Positions 17,739 through 25,701 of a stretch of 36,501 nt of DNA are shown piece after piece. Under the pieces are notes generated by a model. The model searched no databases and was not told the origin of the DNA. It worked only from the letters and a program-made list of their open reading frames with translations. The first letter of the stretch is position 1, and every line of letters begins with the position of its first letter. The DNA lies in NCBI GenBank assembly GCA_036782715.1, contig DAIPYN010000014.1, positions 1-36,501 on the forward strand, given 5' to 3'. This stretch comes from UBA3478 sp036782715 (GTDB taxonomy: Bacteria > Bacteroidota > Bacteroidia > Flavobacteriales > Flavobacteriaceae). Both the position numbers and the translations under genes were made by a program.

Positions 17739-20700
17739 ATGAAAACCTTTTTAAGCTTCGTTTTCTCTTTGTTTGTGAGTGTATTAGCCGCTCAAGAGTT
17801 CAACATGGAACTCGCAAAGGATCTTAAACCAAGAAATATTGGTCCCGGGGGTATGAGCGGTAGAGTTACTGCTATCGATGCCATCCATGACAACCCAGAC
17901 GTAATCTATGCAGGTACCGCTTCAGGAGGATTGTGGAAATCAACTTCAGGGGGTATCAAATGGGAACCTATTTTTGATAATGAAAAAACCGCTTCTATTG
18001 GTGCGGTCGCGATTGTTCAAAGTAATCCTGATGTGATATGGGTAGGTACTGGAGAAGGAAACCCTCGAAATAGTTTAAATGGCGGATACGGTGTTTACAA
18101 ATCCATTGACGGAGGTAAAAGTTGGAAGTCTATGGGACTTGAAGCCACTAGACACATTCATCGAATCATTGTAGACCCTACAAACCCTGAGATCGTGTAT
18201 GTAGGTGCTATCGGGTCTCCTTGGGGAGAACATAAAGAACGAGGGGTATACAAAACCACAGACGGAGGAAAAACCTGGAGTCACATCTTAAGCGGCAATC
18301 TTAAAACAGGAATCGGTGATTTAGTGATGGATCCGAAAAATCCGAACAAACTCATCGCTGCCATGTGGGAGCACAAGAGAGATCCATGGTTCTTTAAATC
18401 TGGAGGCCCAGGAAGTGGATTATTTATTACCTACGATGGCGGTGATAACTGGAAAAAACTAGGTGTTGAAAATGGTTTACCCGACTCAGAATTAGGAAGA
18501 ATTGGATTAGCCATAGCACCATCGAATACCAATCGTGTGTATGCCCTAATTGAAGCAAAAAAGAACGCCTTGTATGTTTCTGATGATGGCGGAGAACATT
18601 TTAAGATGGTCAATGACAAAGCAGAAATTGGTAATCGTCCTTTCTATTACTCAGACATTAGAGTAGATTCAGCCAACGAGAATCGACTATACTCTGTATT
18701 TACCTACGTAAACGTTTCTGACGATGGCGGTAAAAGCTTTAAAGAGTTGATGCCGGCTTATGGCGTTTCTAATGGGGTGCATCCTGACCATCATGCGCTT
18801 TATGTTCATCCGACCAATCCAAACTTTTTAATTAACGGAAATGACGGAGGTTTAAACATCAGTCGCGATCGCGGAAAAACCTGGCAGTTCGCAGAGAACA
18901 TTCCAGTAGCTCAATTCTATCACATCGCCGTCGATAATGAATTCCCTTACAATGTTTACGGGGGGATGCAAGATAATGGTTCATGGAGAGGTCCTGCTTA
19001 CGTTTGGAAGGCCCAAGGTATTCGCAACAGCTATTGGCAAGAAATTTCGTTTGGAGATGGATTTGATGTAGTTCCTGATCCCGACGATTCACGTTATGGT
19101 TATTCTATGAGTCAACAAGGTAACGTAGTACGTTACGACTACCTCACTGGAGATAATTATGGAGTACGCCCTACTCCTCCCGATGAAGATACCGAACTAA
19201 GATTCAACTGGAATGCGGCTATCGGGCAAGATCCATTCGATAACAGCACGGTTTATTTCGGAAGTCAATTTGTTCACAAAAGCAGTGACAAGGGACTCAC
19301 TTGGGAAGTGATATCACCAGATTTAACGACGAATGATCCTGAAAAGCAAAAGCAAAGCGAGAGCGGTGGATTAACGATGGATGCGACTGGGGCAGAAAAC
19401 CATTGTACCATCCTAGTGATCGAACCTTCTAAAGTTCAAAAGGACCTTTTATGGGTTGGTACCGATGACGGTAGAGTTCATTACACCACCGATGGTGGAC
19501 AAAACTGGACTGAGGTTACTAAAAATCTAAAAGGTCTTCCTAAAGGCAGTTGGGTAGCACAAATAAAGGCTTCTGAAACGAATCCTGGAGAAGCGCTTCT
19601 AATCGCTAACGACTATAGAAGATTCAATTATACTCCTTACGCGTATCGAACAACCAACTACGGTAAAAGCTGGGAGCGTATCGTAGACGAGAATGACGTT
19701 GAGAGCTACGCCCTATCTATTATCCAAGATCCTCAATCTCCGAATCTTTATTTCCTAGGAACCGATGACGGGCTTTACATCTCATTGGATCACGCAAAAA
19801 GCTGGAAAAAATTCACCAATGGATTCCCAACGGTTTCGACGAAGGATTTAGTGATTCATCCGAGAGAGAAAGACCTAGTAATCGGTACTTTCGGTAGAGC
19901 AGCTTGGGTGCTTGACGATATTCGTCCGTTACAAGCGTTGGCAAAAGGTTCAGGAATCTTATCGAAAGAAGTTGAAGTTTTCGATGCCCCAACAGCTTAT
20001 CACGCTGCTTACCAGCAACCTACTGGCTCTCGTTTTGGAGCAGATGCCATGTATAACGGTGAAAACAGAGTATCCGGTGCGCTTATCACTGTCTATGTGA
20101 AAGAAGGATCGAAACAAATGGAGAAAAAGGACAGTATTACCCTTAGCATTAAACGCAACAACGAGGTAATAAGAACGCTCAAATACCCCAGACCAGAGAA
20201 ACCAGGGTTTACAAAATTACGTTGGGGACTTGACGAAAAAGGGGTTCAAAGACCCTCTAGAACTTTAAGAAAATCGAGAAGAGAGCCATCGGGTAAACCT
20301 GCTTTACCAGGCACTTACGAAATCGAGGTTAGTCTGGGAGAAACCACCTCTAATGCTACAATCGATGTGGGCCTCGACCCTAGACTTTCGCATACCTTAG
20401 AAGACTTTATGTCAAGCTACGCAGCTCAAGGAACCTTAGAGCAAATGACTTCGAATCTTGCTAAGTCAACTGAAAAATTAGCCAAGGCTAAAAAAGAGCT
20501 CGATGCAATGAAGGCTTCTTTAAAAGATTTAGAATTAGAGAATAAGAAGGAGCTAAGTGATAAGGTTAAAGACAACTTGAAGGTGATCGAAGACCTGCAA
20601 AACGATATTTTCGGTACGATCGATAAGCGTCAGGGAATTACTCGTAATCCAGAGATGACGGTAATGAATCGAATTAGNNNNNNNNNNNNNNNNNNNNNNN

Positions 20701-21022
20701 NNNNNNNNNNNNNNNNNNNNNNNNNNNNNNNNNNNNNNNNNNNNNNNNNNNNNNNNNNNNNNNNNNNNNNNNNNNNNATAAGCGTCAGGGAATTACTCGT
20801 AATCCAGAGATGACGGTAATGAATCGAATTAGCAATGCTTCACGTTATGTCAGAACGAGAGTAAGTGGTGTTACCGATACCGAAAAGCAATTGATGCAAT
20901 TTGCTGAGAAGGCAGTCAACGAAGCAACTGATTCGATTGATCGTTATTTGGCTACTGAATATACAGCGTTACTTCAATTGACACGCGATATCAGTAGTCC
21001 GCTACTCAAAGCTGTTGAATAA
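17739..21022 (+). CDS. Secreted Asp-box / VPS10 (sortilin-like) beta-propeller protein, split by a false gap
   Basis: A large exported protein with a signal peptide (MKTFLSFVFSLFVSVLAA, cut before QEFN) and many Asp-box (BNR) repeats such as KSIDGGKSW, KTTDGGKTW, ITYDGGDNW, VSDDGGEHF, ISRDRGKTW and YTTDGGQNW. These give a sortilin/VPS10-like propeller, often loosely called glycosyl hydrolase. A basic linker and a charged coiled-coil region follow. The run of 100 N near the end shifts the frame, but the 55 bases before it (20623-20677) reappear right after it (20778-20832). Joining them once gives a continuous frame of 1043 codons ending at the TAA at 21020-21022, a 1042-residue protein ending in LLKAVE. 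No catalytic residues are evident; a cell-surface binding or peptidase-accessory role is inferred from the two peptidases upstream (36 bp). Confidence 0.85.
20623..20832. repeat. 55-bp direct duplication flanking a 100-N gap (assembly artefact)
   Basis: Bases 20623-20677 and 20778-20832 are identical over 55 bases, from ATAAGCGTCAGG to GAATCGAATTAG, with 20678-20777 all N. Two contigs that overlap by 55 bases were placed end to end with a standard spacer. Removing one copy and the N restores the reading frame of the surrounding gene exactly. Confidence 0.95.
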
Positions 21023-21026
21023 TTAA

Positions 21027-21049
21027 TAATGCCCCATTATGGGGCATTA
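21027..21049 (+). terminator. GC-rich hairpin after the Asp-box gene
   Basis: TAATGCCCC (21027-21035) and GGGGCATTA (21041-21049) form a perfect 9-bp stem with a 5-base loop, 5 bases after the stop codon. Only a weak T stretch (ACTTTAT) follows. It is probably a terminator or an mRNA 3'-end stabiliser. Confidence 0.6.
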
Positions 21050-21062
21050 ACTTTATAAGAAT

Positions 21063-21662
21063 ATGTACGTTCCAAAACATTTTGAACCGAGCAAACCGGC
21101 AGATCGACTGATCGAAGAAGTCTGCTTTGGCACACTGGTCGAACATGTAGATGGAGCGTTATATGCCGCCCATATCCCCTTGCATTTTGACAAAGATCGA
21201 AAATGGGCCTATGGTCATTTGGCTAAAGCCAATGAACTCGCGGCCAAATGGGTTTTGGAGGATCCTAAGAATGATGCTCTCTTTATCATCAACGGTCCAT
21301 CGGCTTATATCTCATCGTCTTGGTATGCTACCGAGGAGGTACCGACTTATAATTATACCGCAATTCAAGTAAAAGGTACACGTAGGCTAAGAGATCATAC
21401 CGAAACCGATGACGATCTTAAAAGATTAGTTAACTATTACGAACAAAAAGAACCAAAGGGGCTTACCTATGACACTTATAGTCCTAAGACCTTATTACAA
21501 TCAAAAGGAGTCGTTGGTTTCTCATTAGAAATAAAGAGTATAAAAGCCATCGAAAAGCTATCACAGAATCGAAAAGAAGACCAGGAGTCGATCATTAAAC
21601 AACTCGAAAACCGATGTCCAGAGGCACAAAGAGTAGCCGAACTAATGAATAAGAACCTATAA
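21063..21662 (+). CDS. PaiB-like FMN-binding protein (putative negative regulator)
   Basis: This 199-residue protein belongs to the PaiB / FMN-binding split-barrel family. The opening MYVPKHFEP, the segment FGTLVEHVDGALYAAHIPLHFD, the HLAKANELA region, and AYISSSWYATEEVPTYNYTAIQVKG are the family signature. Bacillus PaiB was described as a transcriptional repressor of sporulation and protease genes, but most homologues are better seen as flavin or heme-binding proteins of unknown activity. Its stop codon overlaps the start of oxyR by one base (TAATG), which implies co-translation and a possible link to redox stress. It starts 40 bp after the Asp-box gene, behind a hairpin. Confidence 0.85.
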   Translation: MYVPKHFEPSKPADRLIEEVCFGTLVEHVDGALYAAHIPLHFDKDRKWAYGHLAKANELAAKWVLEDPKNDALFIINGPSAYISSSWYATEEVPTYNYTAIQVKGTRRLRDHTETDDDLKRLVNYYEQKEPKGLTYDTYSPKTLLQSKGVVGFSLEIKSIKAIEKLSQNRKEDQESIIKQLENRCPEAQRVAELMNKNL

Positions 21663-22612
21663 TGACCATTACACAACTTCAATATTTAATTGCAGTAGCA
21701 GAACATCAAAACTTCACAATAGCAGCTGAAAAATCCTTTGTCACTCAACCTACCTTGAGTATGCAGATTTCAAAGCTAGAAGAAGAATTAAATGTCAAGA
21801 TATTCGATCGAGGAACCAAACCCATAAAACTAACTGAGGTCGGAACCAAAATCGTAGAGCAAGCGCGTAAAGTAGTCATTGAGGCTGAAAGAATGCAAGA
21901 CATTGTATCTATCGAAAAGGGCTTTATCGGAGGGCCTTATCGATTAGGAATTATCTCTACAGTGATGCCTACCCTATTACCGATGTTCTTATCGACATTT
22001 GTAAAACGCTATCCTAAGGTCAACCTTATTATTAGGGAACTCACTACCGATGAAATTCTGACTGGACTTCGAGAAGGAAAACTTGATGCAGCAATTGCTG
22101 CTACTCCACTGGAAACTTCAGACCTTATTGAACGACCATTGTATTACGAACCATTTGTAGGCTATTTACCAGAAGGTCATCGATTAAAAGATAAAACCGA
22201 ATTAAAGGCAGAAGATTTAAACCTTGAGGAGGTTTTATTACTACAGGACGGACACTGTTTCAGAGATAATATCCTGAATCTCTGTGACATGAATCTCAAC
22301 AACAGAGATAAGAAGTTTACCATCGAAAGTGGAAGCTTTGAAACCTTAGTGCAACTATCTGACGAACGAATGGGGATGACCCTTCTACCCTATCTGCACA
22401 CTCTTGGTTTAAAAGAAAATCAAAAGAAAGGACTGAAGCATTTTGAAAAGCCCGAACCTGCGAGAGAAATCAGTTTGATTTACTCAAAGAGCGAACTGAA
22501 AATTCAAATCACTGAAGCACTTCGCGAGGTAATCGGTGGGGTCATTAGAGGTGCTATCAGCTTTCACGATGTTCAAATAATATCACCTAAGCAAAAAGAG
22601 CGCTTCCGTTAA
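21662..22612 (+). CDS. oxyR: LysR-family peroxide sensor OxyR
   Basis: A 316-residue LysR-type regulator. The helix-turn-helix is at the N-terminus (TQLQYLIAVAEHQNFTIAAEKSFVTQPTLSMQISKLEEEL). In the effector domain the redox motif GHCFRDNILNLC places cysteines at exactly 199 and 208, the positions of the disulfide pair in E. coli OxyR, and TDEILTGLREGKLDAAIAATP is the usual hinge region. I therefore infer direct H2O2 sensing and activation of antioxidant genes. It is translated with the PaiB-like gene through a TAATG overlap. Its 3' end overlaps the convergent small gene by 26 bases. trxB, a typical OxyR-linked function, lies nearby on the other strand. No catalase or peroxiredoxin gene is in the window. 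Confidence 0.93.
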   Translation: MTITQLQYLIAVAEHQNFTIAAEKSFVTQPTLSMQISKLEEELNVKIFDRGTKPIKLTEVGTKIVEQARKVVIEAERMQDIVSIEKGFIGGPYRLGIISTVMPTLLPMFLSTFVKRYPKVNLIIRELTTDEILTGLREGKLDAAIAATPLETSDLIERPLYYEPFVGYLPEGHRLKDKTELKAEDLNLEEVLLLQDGHCFRDNILNLCDMNLNNRDKKFTIESGSFETLVQLSDERMGMTLLPYLHTLGLKENQKKGLKHFEKPEPAREISLIYSKSELKIQITEALREVIGGVIRGAISFHDVQIISPKQKERFR

Positions 22613-22799
22613 TGTAGGAGATGGCAGGTTGTAACTCTGGCTTGTCACTGGTATAGATCTGTAACCAATTTTGAAGTTTTACCAAGTCTTTCGGTAAAAG
22701 GTAGTGTATTGCTTTACGAACTTCCTTAAAAAAGAGCTCTTTGTTAAAACTCACTTTTTGAAGGACAGATTGGGCGTATTTAAAACCAAGTTTTGCCAT
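22587..22799 (-). CDS. Small conserved-looking protein of unknown function (70 aa)
   Basis: The product begins MAKLGFKYAQSVLQKVSF and contains KEVRKAIHYLLPKDLVKLQNWL; it is mostly helical with no signal peptide, cysteine motif or membrane segment. I know similar short proteins of the pattern FKYA..L.KVSF..xLF..E..KAI..L from Flavobacteriia, but no function. The start at 22799 is chosen because the further upstream in-frame ATG (22856) adds residues unlike the family and would lie close to the preceding gene. Its stop lies inside the oxyR coding end (26-bp convergent overlap). A box TATTTTAG (minus, 22821-22828 area) could be a promoter. Confidence 0.6.
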   Translation of the reverse strand: MAKLGFKYAQSVLQKVSFNKELFFKEVRKAIHYLLPKDLVKLQNWLQIYTSDKPELQPAISYINGSALFA

Positions 22800-22877
22800 T
22801 GTTTTGTTTTTGTTAGGAACTCTAAAATAGGAAACACTAACCGAACAAAATCTCAAAAAATCGTTAAAACTTGGGTC

Positions 22878-23327
22878 TTAATTTTTAGCCTTAATTGACC
22901 ATTCGAATCGAAAACGAGAAACGACCTCTCCCTGCTCATCGACTCCCTCGCTTTGCATCCAAAAACGTGTACCCGTTTCACTTTGCAAATGTGTAGCGAA
23001 CTGATTTTTCACTAGTGCTACATCAGTGCAAGTAAAGGTTATTTTCCCCTTTGCCTTTTTCAGAAACTCAGCTTCATTACGGGTAACTAACATGCTGACA
23101 GAAACGGTACTACTTCTTACTTCAGACAATATAATGGCACCAGTGGCTAATTCTGCAGCCATTCCCTGAACCGCCCAAAACATGCTTTTGAAGGGATTTT
23201 TATTCAGAAAATTAAGAGTAACCGTAACTACAGCACGTTCCTTATTTAAAGACCTCAAACGAACTCCACATAGGAAGGCGCTGGGTAGTTTTAAGAATAA
23301 AAAACGATTGAAGTTACGGATGGTCAT
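22878..23327 (-). CDS. DUF4442 hotdog-fold protein (thioesterase-like)
   Basis: This 149-residue protein matches the DUF4442 type of hotdog protein: NRFLFLKLPSAFLCGVRLRSL at the start, LNFLNKNPFKSMFWAVQGMAAELATGAIIL as the central helix, then beta strands VSMLVTRNEAEFLKKAKGKITFTC and FWMQSEGVDEQGEVVSRFRFEWSIK. Relatives such as PaaI hydrolyse acyl-CoA, but the DUF4442 group has no settled substrate. The ATG overlaps the trxB stop by one base (TAATG on the minus strand), so it is translated with trxB. A function tied to fatty-acid turnover would fit the neighbourhood, but this is only inference. Confidence 0.78.
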   Translation of the reverse strand: MTIRNFNRFLFLKLPSAFLCGVRLRSLNKERAVVTVTLNFLNKNPFKSMFWAVQGMAAELATGAIILSEVRSSTVSVSMLVTRNEAEFLKKAKGKITFTCTDVALVKNQFATHLQSETGTRFWMQSEGVDEQGEVVSRFRFEWSIKAKN

Positions 23328-24274
23328 TATTCTAATTCTGCTAAATAGCGCTCAGCATCTAAGGCCGCCATACATCCTGTACCAGCTGCTGTAATTGCCT
23401 GACGATATTCTTTATCTTGTGCATCACCACAAGTAAAAACTCCAGGAATATTTGTCTTTGTTGATTTGCCAACAGTTTTAATATAACCGACCTCATCCAT
23501 TTCGAGTTGGCCTTTGAAAATATCAGTGTTAGGCTTGTGTCCGATTGCAATAAATAAACCAGTAATCGCTATCTCAGAAGTCACCCCTGTTTTATTGTTT
23601 TTCATTCGCAGTCCTTCAACTACGGAATCACCCAAAACCTCATCTACTTCGGTATTGTAGCGCACTTCGATATTAGGAATACTCTCAACTCGGTGCTGCA
23701 TTGCTTTCGAAGCACGCATCTCTTCTTTTCTAACCAGCATAGTTACCTTAGAGCAAATTTTAGAGAGATAGGAAGCCTCTTCCGCTGCCGTATCTCCACC
23801 TCCAACGATAGCCACCTCTTGGCCCTTGTAAAAGAACCCATCACATACGGCGCATGCCGATACCCCTCCTCCACGTAGTTTCTGCTCGCTAGGTATACCT
23901 AAATATTTTGCAGACGCGCCGGTTGCAATAATCAAGGCTTGTGTTTCAACTACTTTTGATCCGTCGATAGTGGCTTTATGCCAACCACCAACTTCTTTAC
24001 TTAGTACGATTTCAGTTACCATACCAATTCGAACGTCAGTACCGAATCGCTCAGCTTGCTGTTGGAGTTGGACCATCATGGTTGGACCATCAATACCCTC
24101 CGGATATCCAGGAAAATTATCCACCTCAGTTGTAGTGGTTAATTGGCCACCTGGCTCCATTCCAGTGTAAATAACCGGTTTCATATCTGCCCTTGCAGCA
24201 TAAATCGCAGCCGTGTAACCTGCTGGTCCTGATCCTGCTATAAGGGTATGTACACGTTCTATTTCTGTACTCAT
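23327..24274 (-). CDS. trxB: Thioredoxin-disulfide reductase
   Basis: This NADPH-dependent flavoprotein reduces thioredoxin. It has an FAD motif (GSGPAGYTAAIYAARADM), the redox pair CAVC at Cys141 and Cys144, the NADPH motif GGGDTAAEEASYL, and the C-terminal FAD region GVFTCGDAQDKEYRQAITAAGTGCMAALDAE. I start it at the ATG at 24274 (MSTEIERVHTLIAGSG, 315 residues), the usual family length; an upstream ATG at 24322 would add 16 non-family residues. It is followed by DUF4442 with a one-base overlap. It is divergent from the rhodanese gene. Confidence 0.96.
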   Translation of the reverse strand: MSTEIERVHTLIAGSGPAGYTAAIYAARADMKPVIYTGMEPGGQLTTTTEVDNFPGYPEGIDGPTMMVQLQQQAERFGTDVRIGMVTEIVLSKEVGGWHKATIDGSKVVETQALIIATGASAKYLGIPSEQKLRGGGVSACAVCDGFFYKGQEVAIVGGGDTAAEEASYLSKICSKVTMLVRKEEMRASKAMQHRVESIPNIEVRYNTEVDEVLGDSVVEGLRMKNNKTGVTSEIAITGLFIAIGHKPNTDIFKGQLEMDEVGYIKTVGKSTKTNIPGVFTCGDAQDKEYRQAITAAGTGCMAALDAERYLAELE

Positions 24275-24418
24275 AATCTCGTTATTTTGAGCTAAAATAG
24301 CCATTAACATCGCCTTACTCACCTCAACTTATCAAAAGTTACTCACCATTGATATAAGTAACCTAAATCACATAGATTTATATTAAATTGAGATTACTTT
24401 GTCAAAAATAAACGACCA
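24275..24418. promoter_or_regulatory. Divergent control region between trxB and the rhodanese gene
   Basis: This 144-bp interval must hold the promoters of both genes. On the minus strand TATTTTAG (24299-24292) is one base from TAnnTTTG and lies in a small inverted repeat (TATTTT...AAAATA, 24283-24299). On the plus strand TTACTTTG (24394-24401) is also one base off. No convincing -33 TTG is at the proper distance for either, so these boxes are tentative. Confidence 0.35.
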
Positions 24419-24835
24419 ATGAAATTATTCTTCACCATTACTTGTGCACTGCTCGGTATCTTTTGCGCTAAAGCACAAACTAATGATTCCATTATCAAAC
24501 GTTTGACTCCTGAAAAATTTATCGAGGCCATCAAAGATTCAACGGTTCAGGTAATCGATGTTCGAACGATTACAGAGTATAATCAAGGTCATCTAAAAGG
24601 GGCCAAAAAAGTAGATTTTCTGAGACCAATAGAATTTCAGTCTTATTTCGAAAATAGGGACACCTTACAACCCGTTTATCTTTATTGCCGATCTGGTAAT
24701 CGAAGCATGAATGCTGCTAAATACTTAAAAAAGAGAGGATTTAAAGAACTTTATGATCTTCGAGGTGGCTACGCTGGACTTCCTGATTCACTAAGAGTTG
24801 CTTTAAAAGTTGAAAAAGACGAGAATAGTTACTAG
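24419..24835 (+). CDS. Exported single-domain rhodanese-like protein
   Basis: This 138-residue protein has a signal peptide (MKLFFTITCALLGIFCAKA, cut before QTND) and one rhodanese domain: VQVIDVRTITEYNQGHLKGAKKVDF and the active loop CRSGNRS with Cys90. Rhodaneses carry a persulfide on this cysteine and transfer sulfur. The loop with basic residues and a six-residue CxxxxR/S form is that of thiosulfate-type rhodaneses rather than Cdc25 phosphatases. It would act in the periplasm. The following DUF2911 gene is 28 bp downstream in the same direction, so both may share a transcript. Confidence 0.9.
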   Translation: MKLFFTITCALLGIFCAKAQTNDSIIKRLTPEKFIEAIKDSTVQVIDVRTITEYNQGHLKGAKKVDFLRPIEFQSYFENRDTLQPVYLYCRSGNRSMNAAKYLKKRGFKELYDLRGGYAGLPDSLRVALKVEKDENSY

Positions 24836-24863
24836 TTAGATTGTATATTCATACTCTAAAACT

Positions 24864-25400
24864 ATGATTATGAGATACCTTCTTCTTGCCTTAGTTCTCA
24901 GTTTTTCGATTGCAAATGCCCAAAGAAACGGCTTTGCAAACCTTGATAAAAGCCCATTAGATGTGAGCTATGCGCGCCCAGATCGAATGTCTGATCCCGA
25001 TTTACGCGTACTTTACTCTCGTCCACAGCTAAAAGGAAGAGCCCTTGAGAGCCTTGCTCCTCAAGGAAGCGTTTGGCGTACAGGTGCCAATGAGACCACA
25101 GAGATCATTTTTTACAAAGACATGAAAATTCAAGGAACAAAGATTCCTGCAGGAACCTATAGTTTATACACTATTCCTAGTGAAAGTGATTGGAAAGTAA
25201 TTTTAAACAAGAAACTTCACACCTGGGGAGCCTACAGCTATGATCAATCCAAAGATTTCGGTCGTTTCAATGCTGAGGTCAAGAAATCAGATGCAGAGAT
25301 CGAAGTATTATCCATACGATTCGACAAGGTAAGTGGTGGATACCATCTAGTTATGGGTTGGGGTAATAAAGAAGTCATATTGCTTATAAATACCCTTTAA
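24864..25400 (+). CDS. Exported DUF2911 family protein
   Basis: This 178-residue protein has a signal peptide (MIMRYLLLALVLSFSIANA, cut before QRNG). The core VLYSRPQLKGRALESLAPQGSVWRTGANETTEI, followed by IPAGTYSLYTIPSESDWKVILNK and GAYSYDQSKDFGRF, is characteristic of DUF2911, a family frequent in Bacteroidota and of unknown function. An alternative start is the ATG at 24870, which gives MRYLLLA and an equally good signal peptide. It ends before a hairpin at 25402-25423 and a bidirectional terminator. No active-site residues can be named. Confidence 0.88.
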   Translation: MIMRYLLLALVLSFSIANAQRNGFANLDKSPLDVSYARPDRMSDPDLRVLYSRPQLKGRALESLAPQGSVWRTGANETTEIIFYKDMKIQGTKIPAGTYSLYTIPSESDWKVILNKKLHTWGAYSYDQSKDFGRFNAEVKKSDAEIEVLSIRFDKVSGGYHLVMGWGNKEVILLINTL

Positions 25401-25401
25401 T

Positions 25402-25423
25402 TCTTTTACCTAGCGGTAAAAGA
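25402..25423 (+). terminator. Hairpin at the DUF2911 3' end
   Basis: TCTTTTACC (25402-25410) and GGTAAAAGA (25415-25423) form a perfect 9-bp stem with loop TAGC, 1 base after the stop. No T-run follows, so it may protect the mRNA end rather than terminate. Confidence 0.4.
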
Positions 25424-25481
25424 TCCTTGGGGAGTTTGACAACAAATATTACTCTTTCTGCACCCTTGGTGCTTATCTATT

Positions 25482-25522
25482 AAAAAAGACCGCTAGAGTT
25501 AACTCTTAAGCGGTCTTTTTTT
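25482..25522. terminator. Bidirectional Rho-independent terminator
   Basis: AAAAAAGACCGCT (25482-25494) pairs over 13 bases with the arm ending in AGCGGTC and a T-run (25509-25522). The loop carries its own palindrome AGAGTTAACTCT. A-run and T-run on opposite sides let it stop transcription from DUF2911 (plus) and from tRNA-Pro (minus). Confidence 0.85.
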
Positions 25523-25566
25523 AATGCACTAAAATCTTCGATTTTAGAACTTGTTGGTGTTTGTTG

Positions 25567-25640
25567 TCGGGATGACTGGATTCGAACCAGCGACCACACG
25601 CACCCCATGCGTGTACGCTACCAGACTGCGCCACATCCCG
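25567..25640 (-). tRNA. tRNA-Pro, anticodon GGG
   Basis: Read on the minus strand, the acceptor arm CGGGATG pairs with CATCCCG, followed by discriminator A. The D region GGCGCAGTCTGGTAGC, the anticodon stem CACGC/GCGTG with loop ATGGGGT (anticodon GGG) and the T arm GGTTCGAATCC are all present. CCA is not encoded. It decodes CCC and CCU. A terminator lies 45 bases downstream. Confidence 0.97.
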
Positions 25641-25651
25641 AATTAGAGGGG

Positions 25652-25659
25652 CAAAAATA
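25652..25659 (-). promoter_or_regulatory. -7 box of the tRNA-Pro promoter
   Basis: TATTTTTG on the minus strand matches TAnnTTTG exactly and ends 11 bases before the mature tRNA 5' end. I find no clear TTG at the -33 distance. Confidence 0.5.
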
Positions 25660-25701
25660 AGATAATTTAGATGTATTTTTAAGCCATTAAATAGAATTAC
25701 T

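Noticed and set aside
18859..19092. Reading frames on the minus strand inside the Asp-box gene
   Set aside because: They are shadows of a repeat-rich coding strand with no protein motif or start context.
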